Positions 17,658-26,509 are shown, counted from the stretch's first letter. The stretch: DNA of 56,832 nucleotides from an uncultured Prevotella sp. (GCA_934183355.1 CAKPST010000004.1:1-56832), one strand, 5' to 3'. Program-made: numbers and translations. The notes: a model not told the origin generated them from the sequence alone.

Positions 17658-19313
17658 TTTTGCACGTTCCAGTGCAAGGTTGATGTGGCTACAGATATTG
17701 TCCTTGCCTATAAGGTCGTAGAAGTGTGCTTTCTGCAACTGTGAGTGCACCTTCTCGTTGACACCCGACAGCACAATCTGTATACCCTCGTTCTTGCTCA
17801 TCTGGCAGAGGTTAGAGAGATTGTGTATACCCGTTGAGTCTACGAACGGCACCTTACGCATACGTATGATGCGCACCTTAGGACGGTCGCCGAACGAAGC
17901 CATAATTTCCTCAAACTTATTGCCGGCTCCGAAGAAGTACGGACCATTGATTTCGTATACTTCTACGCCCTGTGGAATGGTCAAGTGCTCAAGATTGCCC
18001 TTTACGATGTCCGACTCCTCGTTGATTTCGTCCATTATCACCTTCACGTCAGTTGTCTCCGACATACGCTTCATGAAGAGCAGACATGCGATGATGAGTC
18101 CCACCTCAATGGCTACAGTTAGGTCGAAGATGATAGTCAGGAAGAATGTGATGAGCAGCACGGTCACGTCGCTCTTAGGATTGCGCATTAGGGCTACGAA
18201 CGAGCGCCATCCGCACATGCCATACGACACGATGACGAGCACACCAGCCAAACATGCCATCGGAATGTATTTGGCGAGTGGCATGAAGAAGAGGAAGATG
18301 AGCAACAACACTACAGCGTGTATGATGCCGGCTATAGGTGTGCGTCCGCCGTTGTTGATGTTGGTCATGGTGCGGGCGATAGCGCCAGTAGCAGGAATAC
18401 CGCCAAAGAGTGGCGAAGCGAGGTTGGCTACACCCTGTGCAATAAGCTCGGTGTTAGAATTATGGTGGTCGCCAATCACACCGTCGGCAACGGTGGCAGA
18501 GAGTAGCGACTCGATGGCTCCGAGCACAGCGATAGTCATGGCTGGTGCAACGAGGCTCTTGATGGTTTCCCATGTCATCACGGGCACCTGCATGTCGGGT
18601 ATAGCGTTGCTCACGTTGAATCGGTCGCCGATGGTCTCGATAGATGTCACTCCGCAATACTGCTTGAGCAGCAGTGCAGCTATAGTCATCACGATGATGG
18701 CAACGAGCGAACCTGGTATCTTTTTGCTGAACTTTGGTGTCAGTGCGATAATCACGACGCTCAGTATGCCCACCAACGAGCACCACATGTCGGCTGTCGA
18801 GAAATGTTGTATGTAGCAGCCCCACTTCTCGATGAAGTCAGATGGTACCGAGTCGATGCTCAGTCCGAAGAGGTCTTTAATCTGTGTGGTGAAGATAGTC
18901 ACAGCGATACCGCTTGTGAATCCCACTACAATGGGGTAGGGGATATACTTGATGATGGTGCCCAACTTTAGTATGCCAAACAATATGAGGAACACGCCAG
19001 CCATGATTGTGGCGATGGTGAGTCCTTCCAGTCCATACTTCTGTATGATGCCGTAGATGATGATGATGAAGGCACCAGTAGGACCTCCAATCTGTACTTT
19101 GCTGCCACCGAGCAGCGAGATGATAAATCCGGCAACAATGGCTGTGATGATGCCTTTCTCGGGAGTGACACCCGAAGCGATGCCGAAGGCGATTGCGAGT
19201 GGCAAGGCTACGATGCCCACAATGACACCAGCCATAAGGTCGCTCATGAACGTCTTTTTGTTGTACGACTTAAGTGTCGACAACAACTGGGGTTTGAAAT
19301 CGAATGTATTCAT
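17643..19313 (-). CDS. SulP-family anion transporter with STAS domain
   Basis: A 556-residue protein. The N-terminal part (about residues 20-420) has ten or more membrane segments with SulP features: VGIVALPLAIAFGIASGV near 31-48, GPTGAF at 78-83, and the conserved GGIPATGAIARTMTNI near 300. A C-terminal STAS domain (about 440-556) has the PFVDSTGIHNL motif. SulP proteins move sulfate, bicarbonate or related anions across the inner membrane; the ion cannot be fixed here. It has its own promoter and diverges from tonB. Confidence 0.92.
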   Translation of the reverse strand: MNTFDFKPQLLSTLKSYNKKTFMSDLMAGVIVGIVALPLAIAFGIASGVTPEKGIITAIVAGFIISLLGGSKVQIGGPTGAFIIIIYGIIQKYGLEGLTIATIMAGVFLILFGILKLGTIIKYIPYPIVVGFTSGIAVTIFTTQIKDLFGLSIDSVPSDFIEKWGCYIQHFSTADMWCSLVGILSVVIIALTPKFSKKIPGSLVAIIVMTIAALLLKQYCGVTSIETIGDRFNVSNAIPDMQVPVMTWETIKSLVAPAMTIAVLGAIESLLSATVADGVIGDHHNSNTELIAQGVANLASPLFGGIPATGAIARTMTNINNGGRTPIAGIIHAVVLLLIFLFFMPLAKYIPMACLAGVLVIVSYGMCGWRSFVALMRNPKSDVTVLLITFFLTIIFDLTVAIEVGLIIACLLFMKRMSETTDVKVIMDEINEESDIVKGNLEHLTIPQGVEVYEINGPYFFGAGNKFEEIMASFGDRPKVRIIRMRKVPFVDSTGIHNLSNLCQMSKNEGIQIVLSGVNEKVHSQLQKAHFYDLIGKDNICSHINLALERAKEIIA

Positions 19314-19374
19314 TCTCGTATAATAAAAAAAGTGTTGTTATAAAAATAAAACAATAGTCACCTGTAAACGACTG

Positions 19375-19405
19375 CAAAATTAAGACTTTTTCAGCAAATA
19401 GCAAA
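19375..19405 (-). promoter_or_regulatory. Promoter of the SulP gene
   Basis: On the minus strand TTTG (19402-19405) and TAATTTTG (19375-19382) are spaced by 19 nt, 62 nt before the ATG. Confidence 0.7.
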
Positions 19406-19484
19406 GTGAAAGTTAAATTATATTATCAATTATTCTTAAAATAAAATAACTTACAAAGCATGGTGTTTTGTGCAAGACTTTCAG

Positions 19485-19492
19485 TAACTTTG
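19485..19492 (+). promoter_or_regulatory. -7 element of tonB
   Basis: TAACTTTG lies 70 nt before the tonB start. The -33 region is degenerate. The flanking sequence (TTTTGTG, then ACTTTCAG, then TAACTTTGCA) resembles that upstream of rlmN near 49136-49162. Confidence 0.5.
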
Positions 19493-19562
19493 CAAATAGT
19501 TAGAATTTTGTATTGTTTCGTATGATACAGATATCAAAAGTTAGTGTTAATACATATATATA

Positions 19563-20285
19563 ATGTTGGAACAGAAGAAAACACAACGTGCCGACTTGGA
19601 GGGCAAGCGCCTCACGAGATTCATGATAGGACTCGTTGCGTCGCTGTTGCTGTTCTTCGCAGCATTGGAGATGCCCTCGGGCAGTTCTGCTGACTCGGAC
19701 GACACCGACCAGTTTGACGAAATGCTGCAAGATATCGACCTCATGCCCACTCCCGAACGCTCCGACATGATAGCAGCCGTGCAGCCACAACCCAAGAAGG
19801 CAACGCAGAAGATACAGGTGGTCGACCAAAAGACGCAGATGGAGAAGCAGAACGAGATAACCCAGATGCGCACCGTGGGCGAAGCCGACGGAGCAGCTGC
19901 TGGTAGCGATGCAGCCTCTGCCTCTGATGCCAAACCGCTGCAGACTGTTGCTGTCGACAACAACGACAATCCACTCAACTTTCGTGTTGTCGAACAGTTG
20001 CCAGAGTTTCCCGGTGGAATGGCAGCATTCGTCAAGTGGCTCACCGACAATCTACGCTATCCACCCGTTGCCAAAGCACAAAACATTCAAGGGCGGGTTG
20101 TCGTGTCGTTCGTCATCAACCGCGACGGAACAACAAGCAATCTCAAGATAGCCCAGTCGGCTCATCCTCTGCTCGACCGTGAGGCTATGCGTGTGGCTCG
20201 CATGATGCCACCCTGGAAGCCCGGCATCGACAAAGGCAAGCCTTGTCGCACACTTTTTGCCATCCCCGTAGAGTTCCATATATAG
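19563..20285 (+). CDS. TonB-family energy transducer
   Basis: A 240-residue protein with one membrane segment (about residues 19-36), a Ser/Asp- and Ala/Gln-rich periplasmic linker (37-140), and a C-terminal TonB domain (about 145-240). That domain carries the PEFPGGMAAFVKWL motif common in Bacteroidota, YPPVAKAQNIQGRVVVSFVI, and PWKPGIDKGKP. It transmits proton-motive energy to TonB-dependent outer-membrane receptors. No exbB/exbD or receptor gene lies next to it. Confidence 0.92.
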   Translation: MLEQKKTQRADLEGKRLTRFMIGLVASLLLFFAALEMPSGSSADSDDTDQFDEMLQDIDLMPTPERSDMIAAVQPQPKKATQKIQVVDQKTQMEKQNEITQMRTVGEADGAAAGSDAASASDAKPLQTVAVDNNDNPLNFRVVEQLPEFPGGMAAFVKWLTDNLRYPPVAKAQNIQGRVVVSFVINRDGTTSNLKIAQSAHPLLDREAMRVARMMPPWKPGIDKGKPCRTLFAIPVEFHI

Positions 20286-20348
20286 CCATTAGAATGTGCT
20301 TGTATAGACATAACAAACGTAATCACGCATAAAAAATATTTCAAAGAT

Positions 20349-21323
20349 ATGATAACAGCCGATGAAATCTTGAAGCTTGTCAACAACTATCTCGACAACC
20401 TTCCCTACGACCGCAAGCCTGCGTCGCTCTATGCCCCCATTCGCTATGTTCTCTCTATGGGCGGCAAGCGTATACGTCCAGTGCTCATGCTCCTCGCATA
20501 CAATCTCTTCAAGGAAGACCCCGAGAGCATTCTCATGCCGGCATGCGCCCTTGAGACCTATCATAATTACACCCTCCTGCACGACGACCTCATGGACAAT
20601 GCCGACGTGCGACGAGGACACGAGACCGTTCACCGTCGTTGGGATGCCAACACTGCCATCCTCTCTGGCGACTCTATGCTCGTGCTTGCCTATCAGCGCA
20701 TGGCTCAGTGTGATACAGCCAAGATGCCCGAGGTGATGCGTGTCTTCACCGAGACTGCTCTTGAAATTGGCGAAGGACAGCAGTATGATATGGATTTCGA
20801 ACACCGCAACGACGTGACCGAGGCTGAATACATCGAGATGATACGCCTCAAGACGAGTGTGCTGCTCGCTTGCGCCATGAAGATAGGTGCCATCCTGGCT
20901 GGAGCATCTGCTGAGGACGCCGACAATCTCTATCGTTTCGGCGAGAAGATAGGTCTTGCCTTCCAGTTGCAGGACGACTATCTTGACGTATATGGCGACC
21001 CTAAGGTGTTCGGCAAGGCAATCGGTGGTGACATCACATCCAACAAGAAGACATACATGCTCATCAACGCATTCAATCGTGCCAACGACGAGCAGCGTGC
21101 CGAACTGGAGCGCTGGATTACGGCTCAAGAGTTCTGCCGCGAGGAGAAGGTGGCTGCCGTGACACGTATCTACAACGAGATTGGCATCGACCGTCTCGCT
21201 CAGGAGAAGATAGAGTCGTATTTTGAGGAGAGCCGCAAGTATCTCGATGCCGTGAGCGTAGACCCAGAGCGCAAGGCAGTGCTCACCGACTATGCCAACC
21301 GCATGATGAAGAGACAGAGCTAA
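20349..21323 (+). CDS. trans-Polyprenyl diphosphate synthase family protein
   Basis: A 324-residue all-helical prenyltransferase. It has GGKRIRPVL (about residues 38-46) and the first Asp-rich motif LLHDDLMDNADVRRG (about 78-92). The FQLQDDYLDVYGD second motif (about 207-219) follows. The two DDxxD motifs bind Mg-diphosphate. It elongates allylic diphosphates with IPP; whether the product is farnesyl, geranylgeranyl or a longer chain is not clear from sequence. It supplies isoprenoid precursors for quinones or the cell-wall lipid carrier. The gene starts 63 nt after tonB. Confidence 0.93.
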   Translation: MITADEILKLVNNYLDNLPYDRKPASLYAPIRYVLSMGGKRIRPVLMLLAYNLFKEDPESILMPACALETYHNYTLLHDDLMDNADVRRGHETVHRRWDANTAILSGDSMLVLAYQRMAQCDTAKMPEVMRVFTETALEIGEGQQYDMDFEHRNDVTEAEYIEMIRLKTSVLLACAMKIGAILAGASAEDADNLYRFGEKIGLAFQLQDDYLDVYGDPKVFGKAIGGDITSNKKTYMLINAFNRANDEQRAELERWITAQEFCREEKVAAVTRIYNEIGIDRLAQEKIESYFEESRKYLDAVSVDPERKAVLTDYANRMMKRQS

Positions 21324-21377
21324 TGTCTGCCAACAACAGACAATCAATCACTAATCACTAATAAACAAACATTTCCC

Positions 21378-22070
21378 GTGCCCTACAGAAGATTTCCTAA
21401 GACCGACACAGCGCGTCTTAATTCGCTTGCCACGCTGCTTGGCAACAACGATGTCTATGCAGCCAATAAGCGTTTTCTCGACATGGCGCTGATAAACAAG
21501 GCGCAGGAACTGCGCGACCAGCTGAAGACTCTCAGCAGTCAGTTCCTACTTGCCTACGAGGCACAGATGCGCAACTATCGCGCTGTCGCCAAGCCTCAGA
21601 AGAATATGATGATGTATGCCCAGCATTTCATGAAGGTGCTTGGCATGGCTGTGGAGCGTGGCGAGATGAAGCCGACGGTGCTCAGCGATTATTATGATGT
21701 CGTCGATCTCGACGAGACATTGCGTCGACTGCATGTTGTGGAGGATGCCTATCGCATCGTACCAGGCATCGTCGATGGCGAAAAGCGACGTATGGCTGCT
21801 GGAGGACGCCCCATTTACAATCCAACCATCGGTATGGTTGCCACTCATTACGACATCTTCAAGGATATATACGAGCAGCAACTCATCCTCAACGACAAGG
21901 CCGACCGTGCTCTCACTGAGCTAAAGGCTCTGCGCACCGAGCTTGACGCCCTCATCGTCAACATCTGGAACGATGTAGAGGCTCACTTTGCCGACCTTCC
22001 GGCAGAGACACGTTTCGACGAGTGTCGCCGTTATGGTTTGATATACTATTATCGCAAAGGAGAAAAGTGA
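21378..22070 (+). CDS. Conserved helical protein of unknown function
   Basis: A 230-residue soluble protein from GTG 21378. It is predicted mostly alpha-helical, with basic and acidic heptad-like stretches at about 20-70 and 175-205. A central YNPTIGMVATHYDIFKDIYE segment (about 148-167) is followed by a C-terminal FDECRRYGLIYYYRKG. No catalytic motif or membrane segment is visible and I do not recognise the family. The stop is 2 nt before the tatD ATG, so the two are translationally linked. Confidence 0.7.
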   Translation: MPYRRFPKTDTARLNSLATLLGNNDVYAANKRFLDMALINKAQELRDQLKTLSSQFLLAYEAQMRNYRAVAKPQKNMMMYAQHFMKVLGMAVERGEMKPTVLSDYYDVVDLDETLRRLHVVEDAYRIVPGIVDGEKRRMAAGGRPIYNPTIGMVATHYDIFKDIYEQQLILNDKADRALTELKALRTELDALIVNIWNDVEAHFADLPAETRFDECRRYGLIYYYRKGEK

Positions 22071-22072
22071 CA

Positions 22073-22876
22073 ATGAATTTCATAGATACACATACGCATC
22101 TCGACGGCGAGGAGTTTGTCGACGACCTCGATGATGTAATGCAGCGTGCCCGCGAAGAGGGTGTCAGCAAGGTCTTTGTGCCTGCCATCGACCTCAAGTC
22201 GGTGGAGACGGTGCTCTCAACATGCCGTCGTTATCCTGGCTACGCCTACCCGATGGTGGGACTTCATCCCGAAGAGGTGAAGGCAGACTGGAGCGAGGTG
22301 CTTGATCGTATGCACGACTATCTGAAGCCTGGTCATCCATTCATCGCCATTGGCGAGGTGGGACTCGACTACTACTGGTCGCGTGAGTTTGAGCACGAGC
22401 AGCTCAAGGCTTTCGAGCGTCAGGTGGAGTGGTCGATAGAGAGTCGATTGCCATTGATGATACACTGCCGCAAGGGTCAGAACGAGATGGTGCAGCTGTT
22501 GCGCCACTACTGCGACGACTTGCCTGGTGGAGTTTTCCATTGCTTCACGGGCAATGAGCATGAGGCAGAGGAGCTGATGCAGTTCCCACGTTTCGTACTC
22601 GGCATAGGTGGAGTGCTCACCTTCAAGAAGAGTCATCTGCCCGAAGTGCTCCCCTCCACAGTGCCACTCAGTCGCATTGTCCTTGAGACCGACTCACCCT
22701 ATATGGCACCCGTTCCCATGCGTGGCAAGCGCAACGAGAGTGCCTATGTCAAGTACGTCTTGCAACGTCTTGCAGAAGCTTACGGAGTCAGCGAGGACGA
22801 AGTGGCAAATGTCACCACATCAGCCGCCCGCCGTGTCTTCCCATTAGCGTTCGATACAGATGTTAACATAGTATAA
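22073..22876 (+). CDS. TatD-family metal-dependent hydrolase
   Basis: A 267-residue TIM-barrel amidohydrolase. It has the metal-binding DTHTHLDGEEF (residues 4-14), GEVGLDYYW (Glu near residue 89), MIHCRKGQ, HCFTGN and ETDSPYMAPVP. These are the expected metal-ligand positions of TatD DNases/nucleases. I start at ATG 22073, which has a strong ribosome-binding site (AAAGGAG 11 nt upstream); a longer in-frame extension overlaps the preceding gene. It is the last core gene before the tRNA-Ser scar. Confidence 0.94.
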   Translation: MNFIDTHTHLDGEEFVDDLDDVMQRAREEGVSKVFVPAIDLKSVETVLSTCRRYPGYAYPMVGLHPEEVKADWSEVLDRMHDYLKPGHPFIAIGEVGLDYYWSREFEHEQLKAFERQVEWSIESRLPLMIHCRKGQNEMVQLLRHYCDDLPGGVFHCFTGNEHEAEELMQFPRFVLGIGGVLTFKKSHLPEVLPSTVPLSRIVLETDSPYMAPVPMRGKRNESAYVKYVLQRLAEAYGVSEDEVANVTTSAARRVFPLAFDTDVNIV

Positions 22877-22885
22877 ATTGAAAAT

Positions 22886-22946
22886 CGCCTGGAAAGCGTG
22901 TATATGTCAAAAGCGTATCGGGGGTTCGAATCCCCCCTCTATCCGC
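22886..22946 (+). pseudogene. 3' fragment of tRNA-Ser(GGA), probable attachment-site remnant
   Basis: The 61 nt resemble the 3' half of a Bacteroidota tRNA-Ser: anticodon-loop sequence CCTGGAAA (anticodon GGA), GCGTG stem half, a long variable arm, T-arm GGGGGTTCGAATCCCCC, acceptor 3' strand TCTATCC and discriminator G. The 5' half is absent, the 5' anticodon-stem bases no longer match, and one extra C follows the T-stem. A terminator follows. Such 3' tRNA fragments are typical scars of tyrosine-integrase elements that insert at tRNA genes. No intact tRNA-Ser or second copy is in the window. Confidence 0.8.
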
Positions 22947-22956
22947 ACAATAAGAC

Positions 22957-22998
22957 AAAAAAGGTCTGTAAGTAGAATGGCTTACAGACCTTTTTTTT
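22957..22998 (+). terminator. Strong intrinsic terminator after the tRNA-Ser fragment
   Basis: GGTCTGTAAG (22963-22972) and CTTACAGACC (22981-22990) form a perfect 10-bp stem with an 8-nt loop, followed by eight T residues; A residues before the stem make it usable in both directions. It insulates the island from tatD. Confidence 0.9.
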
Positions 22999-23032
22999 GC
23001 TCTTTTTTTTAAAAAGTGCAAATAATTATTTG

Positions 23033-23040
23033 TACCTTTG
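23033..23040 (+). promoter_or_regulatory. Candidate -7 element of the island operon
   Basis: TACCTTTG matches TAnnTTTG. The expected -33 TTTG about 20 nt upstream is missing (T/A-rich). It would give a leader of roughly 160 nt before upxY. I see no inverted repeats flanking it, unlike invertible capsule promoters. Confidence 0.5.
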
Positions 23041-23207
23041 TGACGGACTTTCTTATTAACAGACCAATAACTATCAATCATAGAGTGCAACACCAACACA
23101 TAGCGAACCTATTAATCAAGTACAACCAACAATATTAAGAGCTAAATGTGGAGCTGACATTCTAACTGCGTAGTAATAGTGTTTATAATGGGACAGATCT
23201 TTGGATT

Positions 23208-23939
23208 ATGAACAAATACTCCAATAACAATAATTCTGCATTGTCTAATGCAGATTCCCGACGAGGCGGTGAAACTCCCTCCAGTGCACGACTTACCTCA
23301 TGCATCTCCCCCGAAGTTAGAAGCTACGCAGCCGAAAACTCCCAGACAGGGGTGTCCTCGAATTGTGTCCAGAAGGAAGAAAAGCTATGGTTTGTCTTGC
23401 GTGCTACTTATGGCAGAACCAATCAAGCTCTTGATGTTCTCCATTCTGAAAACGTCGAGACTTATTTGCCGATGCATTATGTCATTAAAGAAATTAAAGG
23501 TAAACGGAGGCTCGTGCATGAGCCTTTGCTTCCCAATATTATTTTTGCACGGATGACTCGCGAGAAAACACACGAGTTTGTGAAGGAACCTGCTTCCACC
23601 GCAAAATGGTTAAAATATTTTTTAGACAAGACAAAACCAATAGAACATTCTACAGGTCTTAACCCACCAATTATAATCTCCGACAATGAAATGCTCAACT
23701 TCATTCGACTGACAAGCGTCAACAGTGAGCACATTATGGTATTACCGCCAGAACGATGCCACTTCAAGAGTGGTGATATTGTAAGAGTAATCGAAGGGGC
23801 ATTCACTGGTGTTATAGGTAGAGTGGCAAGAGCTGCAGGACAGCAACGAGTGGTGGTGGAAATAGAAGGACTCTGCAATATAGCCACAGCATATATACCT
23901 AATGACTTTATGCAAGTTATTCACACGTCTATGAAATAA
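23208..23939 (+). CDS. UpxY-type transcription antiterminator (NusG-like)
   Basis: A 243-residue protein. Residues 1-57 are a polar, Ser/Asn-rich extension. A NusG N-terminal (NGN) domain covers about 58-165 (KLWFVLRATYGRTNQAL, then YLPMHYV, then EPLLPNIIFAR). A KOW domain is at about 185-240 (FKSGDIVRVIEGAFTGVIGRV). UpxY proteins in Bacteroides bind RNA polymerase and let it read through long capsule operons that start with their own gene. Here no glycosyltransferase follows; the downstream genes are the TIR/RyR/TPR set, so I infer that it sustains transcription of this roughly 21 kb unit. The candidate promoter and a 160-nt leader precede it. Confidence 0.88.
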   Translation: MNKYSNNNNSALSNADSRRGGETPSSARLTSCISPEVRSYAAENSQTGVSSNCVQKEEKLWFVLRATYGRTNQALDVLHSENVETYLPMHYVIKEIKGKRRLVHEPLLPNIIFARMTREKTHEFVKEPASTAKWLKYFLDKTKPIEHSTGLNPPIIISDNEMLNFIRLTSVNSEHIMVLPPERCHFKSGDIVRVIEGAFTGVIGRVARAAGQQRVVVEIEGLCNIATAYIPNDFMQVIHTSMK

Positions 23940-23988
23940 CCCAAAACAAACTTTGTGTAAATAAACTATAACAATAAAAAATACTATT

Positions 23989-25869
23989 ATGAAATACGAT
24001 ATATTCATTAGTTATAGACGGGACGGCGGCGAAGATAAAGCAAGGTTGGTCAATAAAAAACTAAAGGAGATGGGATATAAAGTCTTCTTTGACCATGACG
24101 CTGCTTTACGAGGTCAATTTGAAACGATAATAAAATCAGCTATTGAGGTTTCCAAGGTTGTCGTTCTTGTTTTATCAAAAGAGTGTTTTCATCGATGTGT
24201 CTATAAAGAAGACTTTGTACGTAAAGAATTAGAATATGCATTAAAATGTGGACATAGTATTATTCCTATTCTTCCAAAAGGGGATATAGACAAATATGAG
24301 GATCTTTTTGAAGTTACAAACTTACCTATAGGAATTGCTTCATTAGTAAAAACTAATTGCGCAATAATTGATTTTCATGAAAACTTTGATTCTACTTTTG
24401 AATATCAAATTAAGAAAAACTTACCGGAAGATGTTTATCCGCAAAATAAAACTATTGACTCAGAAAATGTAGGTGCAGACATCCATGTAATAACAGATAT
24501 TCCATGTGTAGTATATAGTTATGGACGTAGAATAGGAACAGCTCAAAAAAAGGATGGAGAATATGGAAGCCTTATTAGATTGCGTAAAGGAAGACATAAA
24601 CTTCGTTTTGAAAGCATAGATGATGAAGATATCACAATAGACATGGATTATACCATTCCTGATAATGAATACATTGATTTTATAGAAGTACAACTTAAAA
24701 AATCCAGAAAAGAGGCTATTAAGAAGAGAATAAAATTAGAAGAAAAACAGAAACAATTTATATTGAAACAAAGGCAAGAACTACAAAAATCATGTAATTA
24801 TCTTCTTACCTACAATATTTCAAACTCAAGAATTGTAAGACAATTATCTCAAACGCTGCAACAAATAGGAAATCGTTCTACTATTCAGAATTTCAATGAA
24901 ATAATAAACAGCAACGAATTAGAGAACTCTTTTGATGTATTGTATGGAGAAAGAATAATTCTAACCATATTATCCGAAGATTATAATCTTAGCGATTTTA
25001 AAACTATATATAAACAGATCCAAAAAGACAACGATATCATATATTGTGTTGTTTTATTAGGTACTGTTTTTTTACCTTCAGATGTCCCATATAAAAATAT
25101 TATTAGGATTGATGATATTGAAAGAAGTGATAACGAAATTATAAAAGATATTATAGAAGAACTTAATAAAATAAAGAACGAATCAAAGGATATTGAAGAT
25201 ATTCACTATACAACGGAAATCTCTAATAGAATTGTTACTATTTGTGAGGGATTAGGCTTTACAATGCAATTAATAGAAGGTGGACAATACATGATGGGAG
25301 CCCCAAATTTTAATGTTGAAATTAAAGTGAGTGATTTTTATATGTGCAGAAATACAGTAACGAGAGAAGCATGGAGAAAAATCATGGGAGATTCTGTCAA
25401 AGGCATGCATGAAGACCGTCCTGTGGTAAATATGCCTATCGAAAAGATAGAAGAATTTATAAATAAGATAAATCAATTATCTGATTTTGAATTCTACATT
25501 CCATCAGAAGAAGAATGGGAATGGGCTGCAAGAGGTGGAATTAATAGTCGAGGGTTTCTATATAGCGGCTCTAATATTTTAGAAGAAATAACATGGTATA
25601 AGGAAAATTGTAGTAATTTGAAGTTTCCAAGATGTGCTTATGGTGAAAATGGCAGCACTAAACATCCCAATGAATTAGGCTTAGTTTTCATGAGTGGTAA
25701 TGTATGGGAAATATGCCAAGAATATGGAAGCAATACTAAAAGTTATGTTATTAGAGGAGGTTCTTTCAATAGTTCTGCTGATGATTGTAAGGTTTATTCC
25801 CGTGCAAAGATAGACTTAACCCAAGGTAGCAAATATGTAGGACTAAGATTGGCAGGAAGACCGAAATAA
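23989..25869 (+). CDS. TIR - PEGA-like - degenerate TIR - FGE-fold protein
   Basis: A 626-residue protein. Residues 1-145 are a TIR domain (YDIFISYRRDGGEDKA, then VFFDHDAALRGQF) with E80 in VRKELEYAL at the usual NADase glutamate position. Residues 160-235 look like a PEGA surface repeat (IPCVVYSYGRRIG, then LRKGRHKLRFES). A basic coiled coil covers about 236-266. Residues 270-395 resemble a second, degenerate TIR fold (LLTYNISNSRIVRQL, then IILTILSEDYNLSDF). Residues 410-626 are an FGE/SUMF1-like domain with EEWEWAARGG, SGNVWEICQEYG, VIRGGSF and VGLRLA. Only one Cys (DDCK) lies near the active-site position, so binding is likelier than catalysis. Strongly AT-rich. Confidence 0.85.
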   Translation: MKYDIFISYRRDGGEDKARLVNKKLKEMGYKVFFDHDAALRGQFETIIKSAIEVSKVVVLVLSKECFHRCVYKEDFVRKELEYALKCGHSIIPILPKGDIDKYEDLFEVTNLPIGIASLVKTNCAIIDFHENFDSTFEYQIKKNLPEDVYPQNKTIDSENVGADIHVITDIPCVVYSYGRRIGTAQKKDGEYGSLIRLRKGRHKLRFESIDDEDITIDMDYTIPDNEYIDFIEVQLKKSRKEAIKKRIKLEEKQKQFILKQRQELQKSCNYLLTYNISNSRIVRQLSQTLQQIGNRSTIQNFNEIINSNELENSFDVLYGERIILTILSEDYNLSDFKTIYKQIQKDNDIIYCVVLLGTVFLPSDVPYKNIIRIDDIERSDNEIIKDIIEELNKIKNESKDIEDIHYTTEISNRIVTICEGLGFTMQLIEGGQYMMGAPNFNVEIKVSDFYMCRNTVTREAWRKIMGDSVKGMHEDRPVVNMPIEKIEEFINKINQLSDFEFYIPSEEEWEWAARGGINSRGFLYSGSNILEEITWYKENCSNLKFPRCAYGENGSTKHPNELGLVFMSGNVWEICQEYGSNTKSYVIRGGSFNSSADDCKVYSRAKIDLTQGSKYVGLRLAGRPK

Positions 25870-25945
25870 ATAAAAGTCAATCATTCTGTGCTGATTAATA
25901 TATTCCTTTAATTTTATAATTAGCTAACTGAAAAATAATTCATCA

Positions 25946-26509
25946 ATGACCGACCAAGAAATAATATCATCCCTCATTGCTCGTGACCCAAAGGTGACAT
26001 CGCAATTCTTTTTCAAGGATTGCCGTCCGTTATTCATCAGTGTCATTAGGCGAGTATTTGATAAGCAAATCGTTGATTACGACGAGATAATCAGTGAATT
26101 GTATGTTCTTCTTATGGAGAACGATGCTAAGAAGTTGCGCTCGTTTAAGTATGAAAGTACGCTCTTCCAATGGCTAAAGACAATAGCGGTAAGACATTGT
26201 CTGTTGTTGAAGAAACGTGCAAGAGTGATAGAAGACGAGAGCAAAGAACCTCTTACTAATAGTTGTGAAAAGAATATCTCGACTACAGAAAGTTCGCAAG
26301 CCGAGATGGATATGAAGACTCTATTGCAGAAGATGAAGAACCAGCGCTATGCATTGGTTATACAGCTATTGATGATTGAGGATATTACTCCTGAAGAGGT
26401 TGCGAAACGGCTCTCAATAACAGTTGACAACCTTTATAATATCAAACGTAGGGCAATTCATGCTCTCACAGAAGTGGCACTTAAAGACAAAAAGCATTAT
26501 GAACGATAA
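25946..26509 (+). CDS. ECF-like sigma-70 family sigma factor
   Basis: A 187-residue protein with a region-2 helix block (about residues 25-90: YDEIISELYVLLMEN, then FKYESTLFQWLKTIAVRHCLLLKKR) and a region-4 helix-turn-helix (about 130-180: IEDITPEEVAKRLSITVDNLYNIKRRAI). It should direct RNA polymerase to specific promoters. It overlaps the next gene by 11 nt; that gene begins with an anti-sigma-like segment, so a sigma/anti-sigma pair is likely. A 76-nt A/T-rich gap precedes it and could hold a separate promoter. Targets are unknown. Confidence 0.88.
   Translation: MTDQEIISSLIARDPKVTSQFFFKDCRPLFISVIRRVFDKQIVDYDEIISELYVLLMENDAKKLRSFKYESTLFQWLKTIAVRHCLLLKKRARVIEDESKEPLTNSCEKNISTTESSQAEMDMKTLLQKMKNQRYALVIQLLMIEDITPEEVAKRLSITVDNLYNIKRRAIHALTEVALKDKKHYER

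Noticed and set aside
20289..21347. 352-codon minus-strand frame opposite the polyprenyl synthase
   Set aside because: The plus-strand gene has clear enzyme motifs; the antisense frame arises from codon bias and shows no family features.
22863..23099. Minus-strand reading frame of 78 codons with GGIRTPDT-like sequence
   Set aside because: It is the reverse complement of the tRNA-Ser fragment and terminator, a common false gene.
23989..25869. FGE-fold domain as the target of a diversity-generating retroelement
   Set aside because: No reverse transcriptase, accessory gene or template/variable repeat pair is visible in the window.
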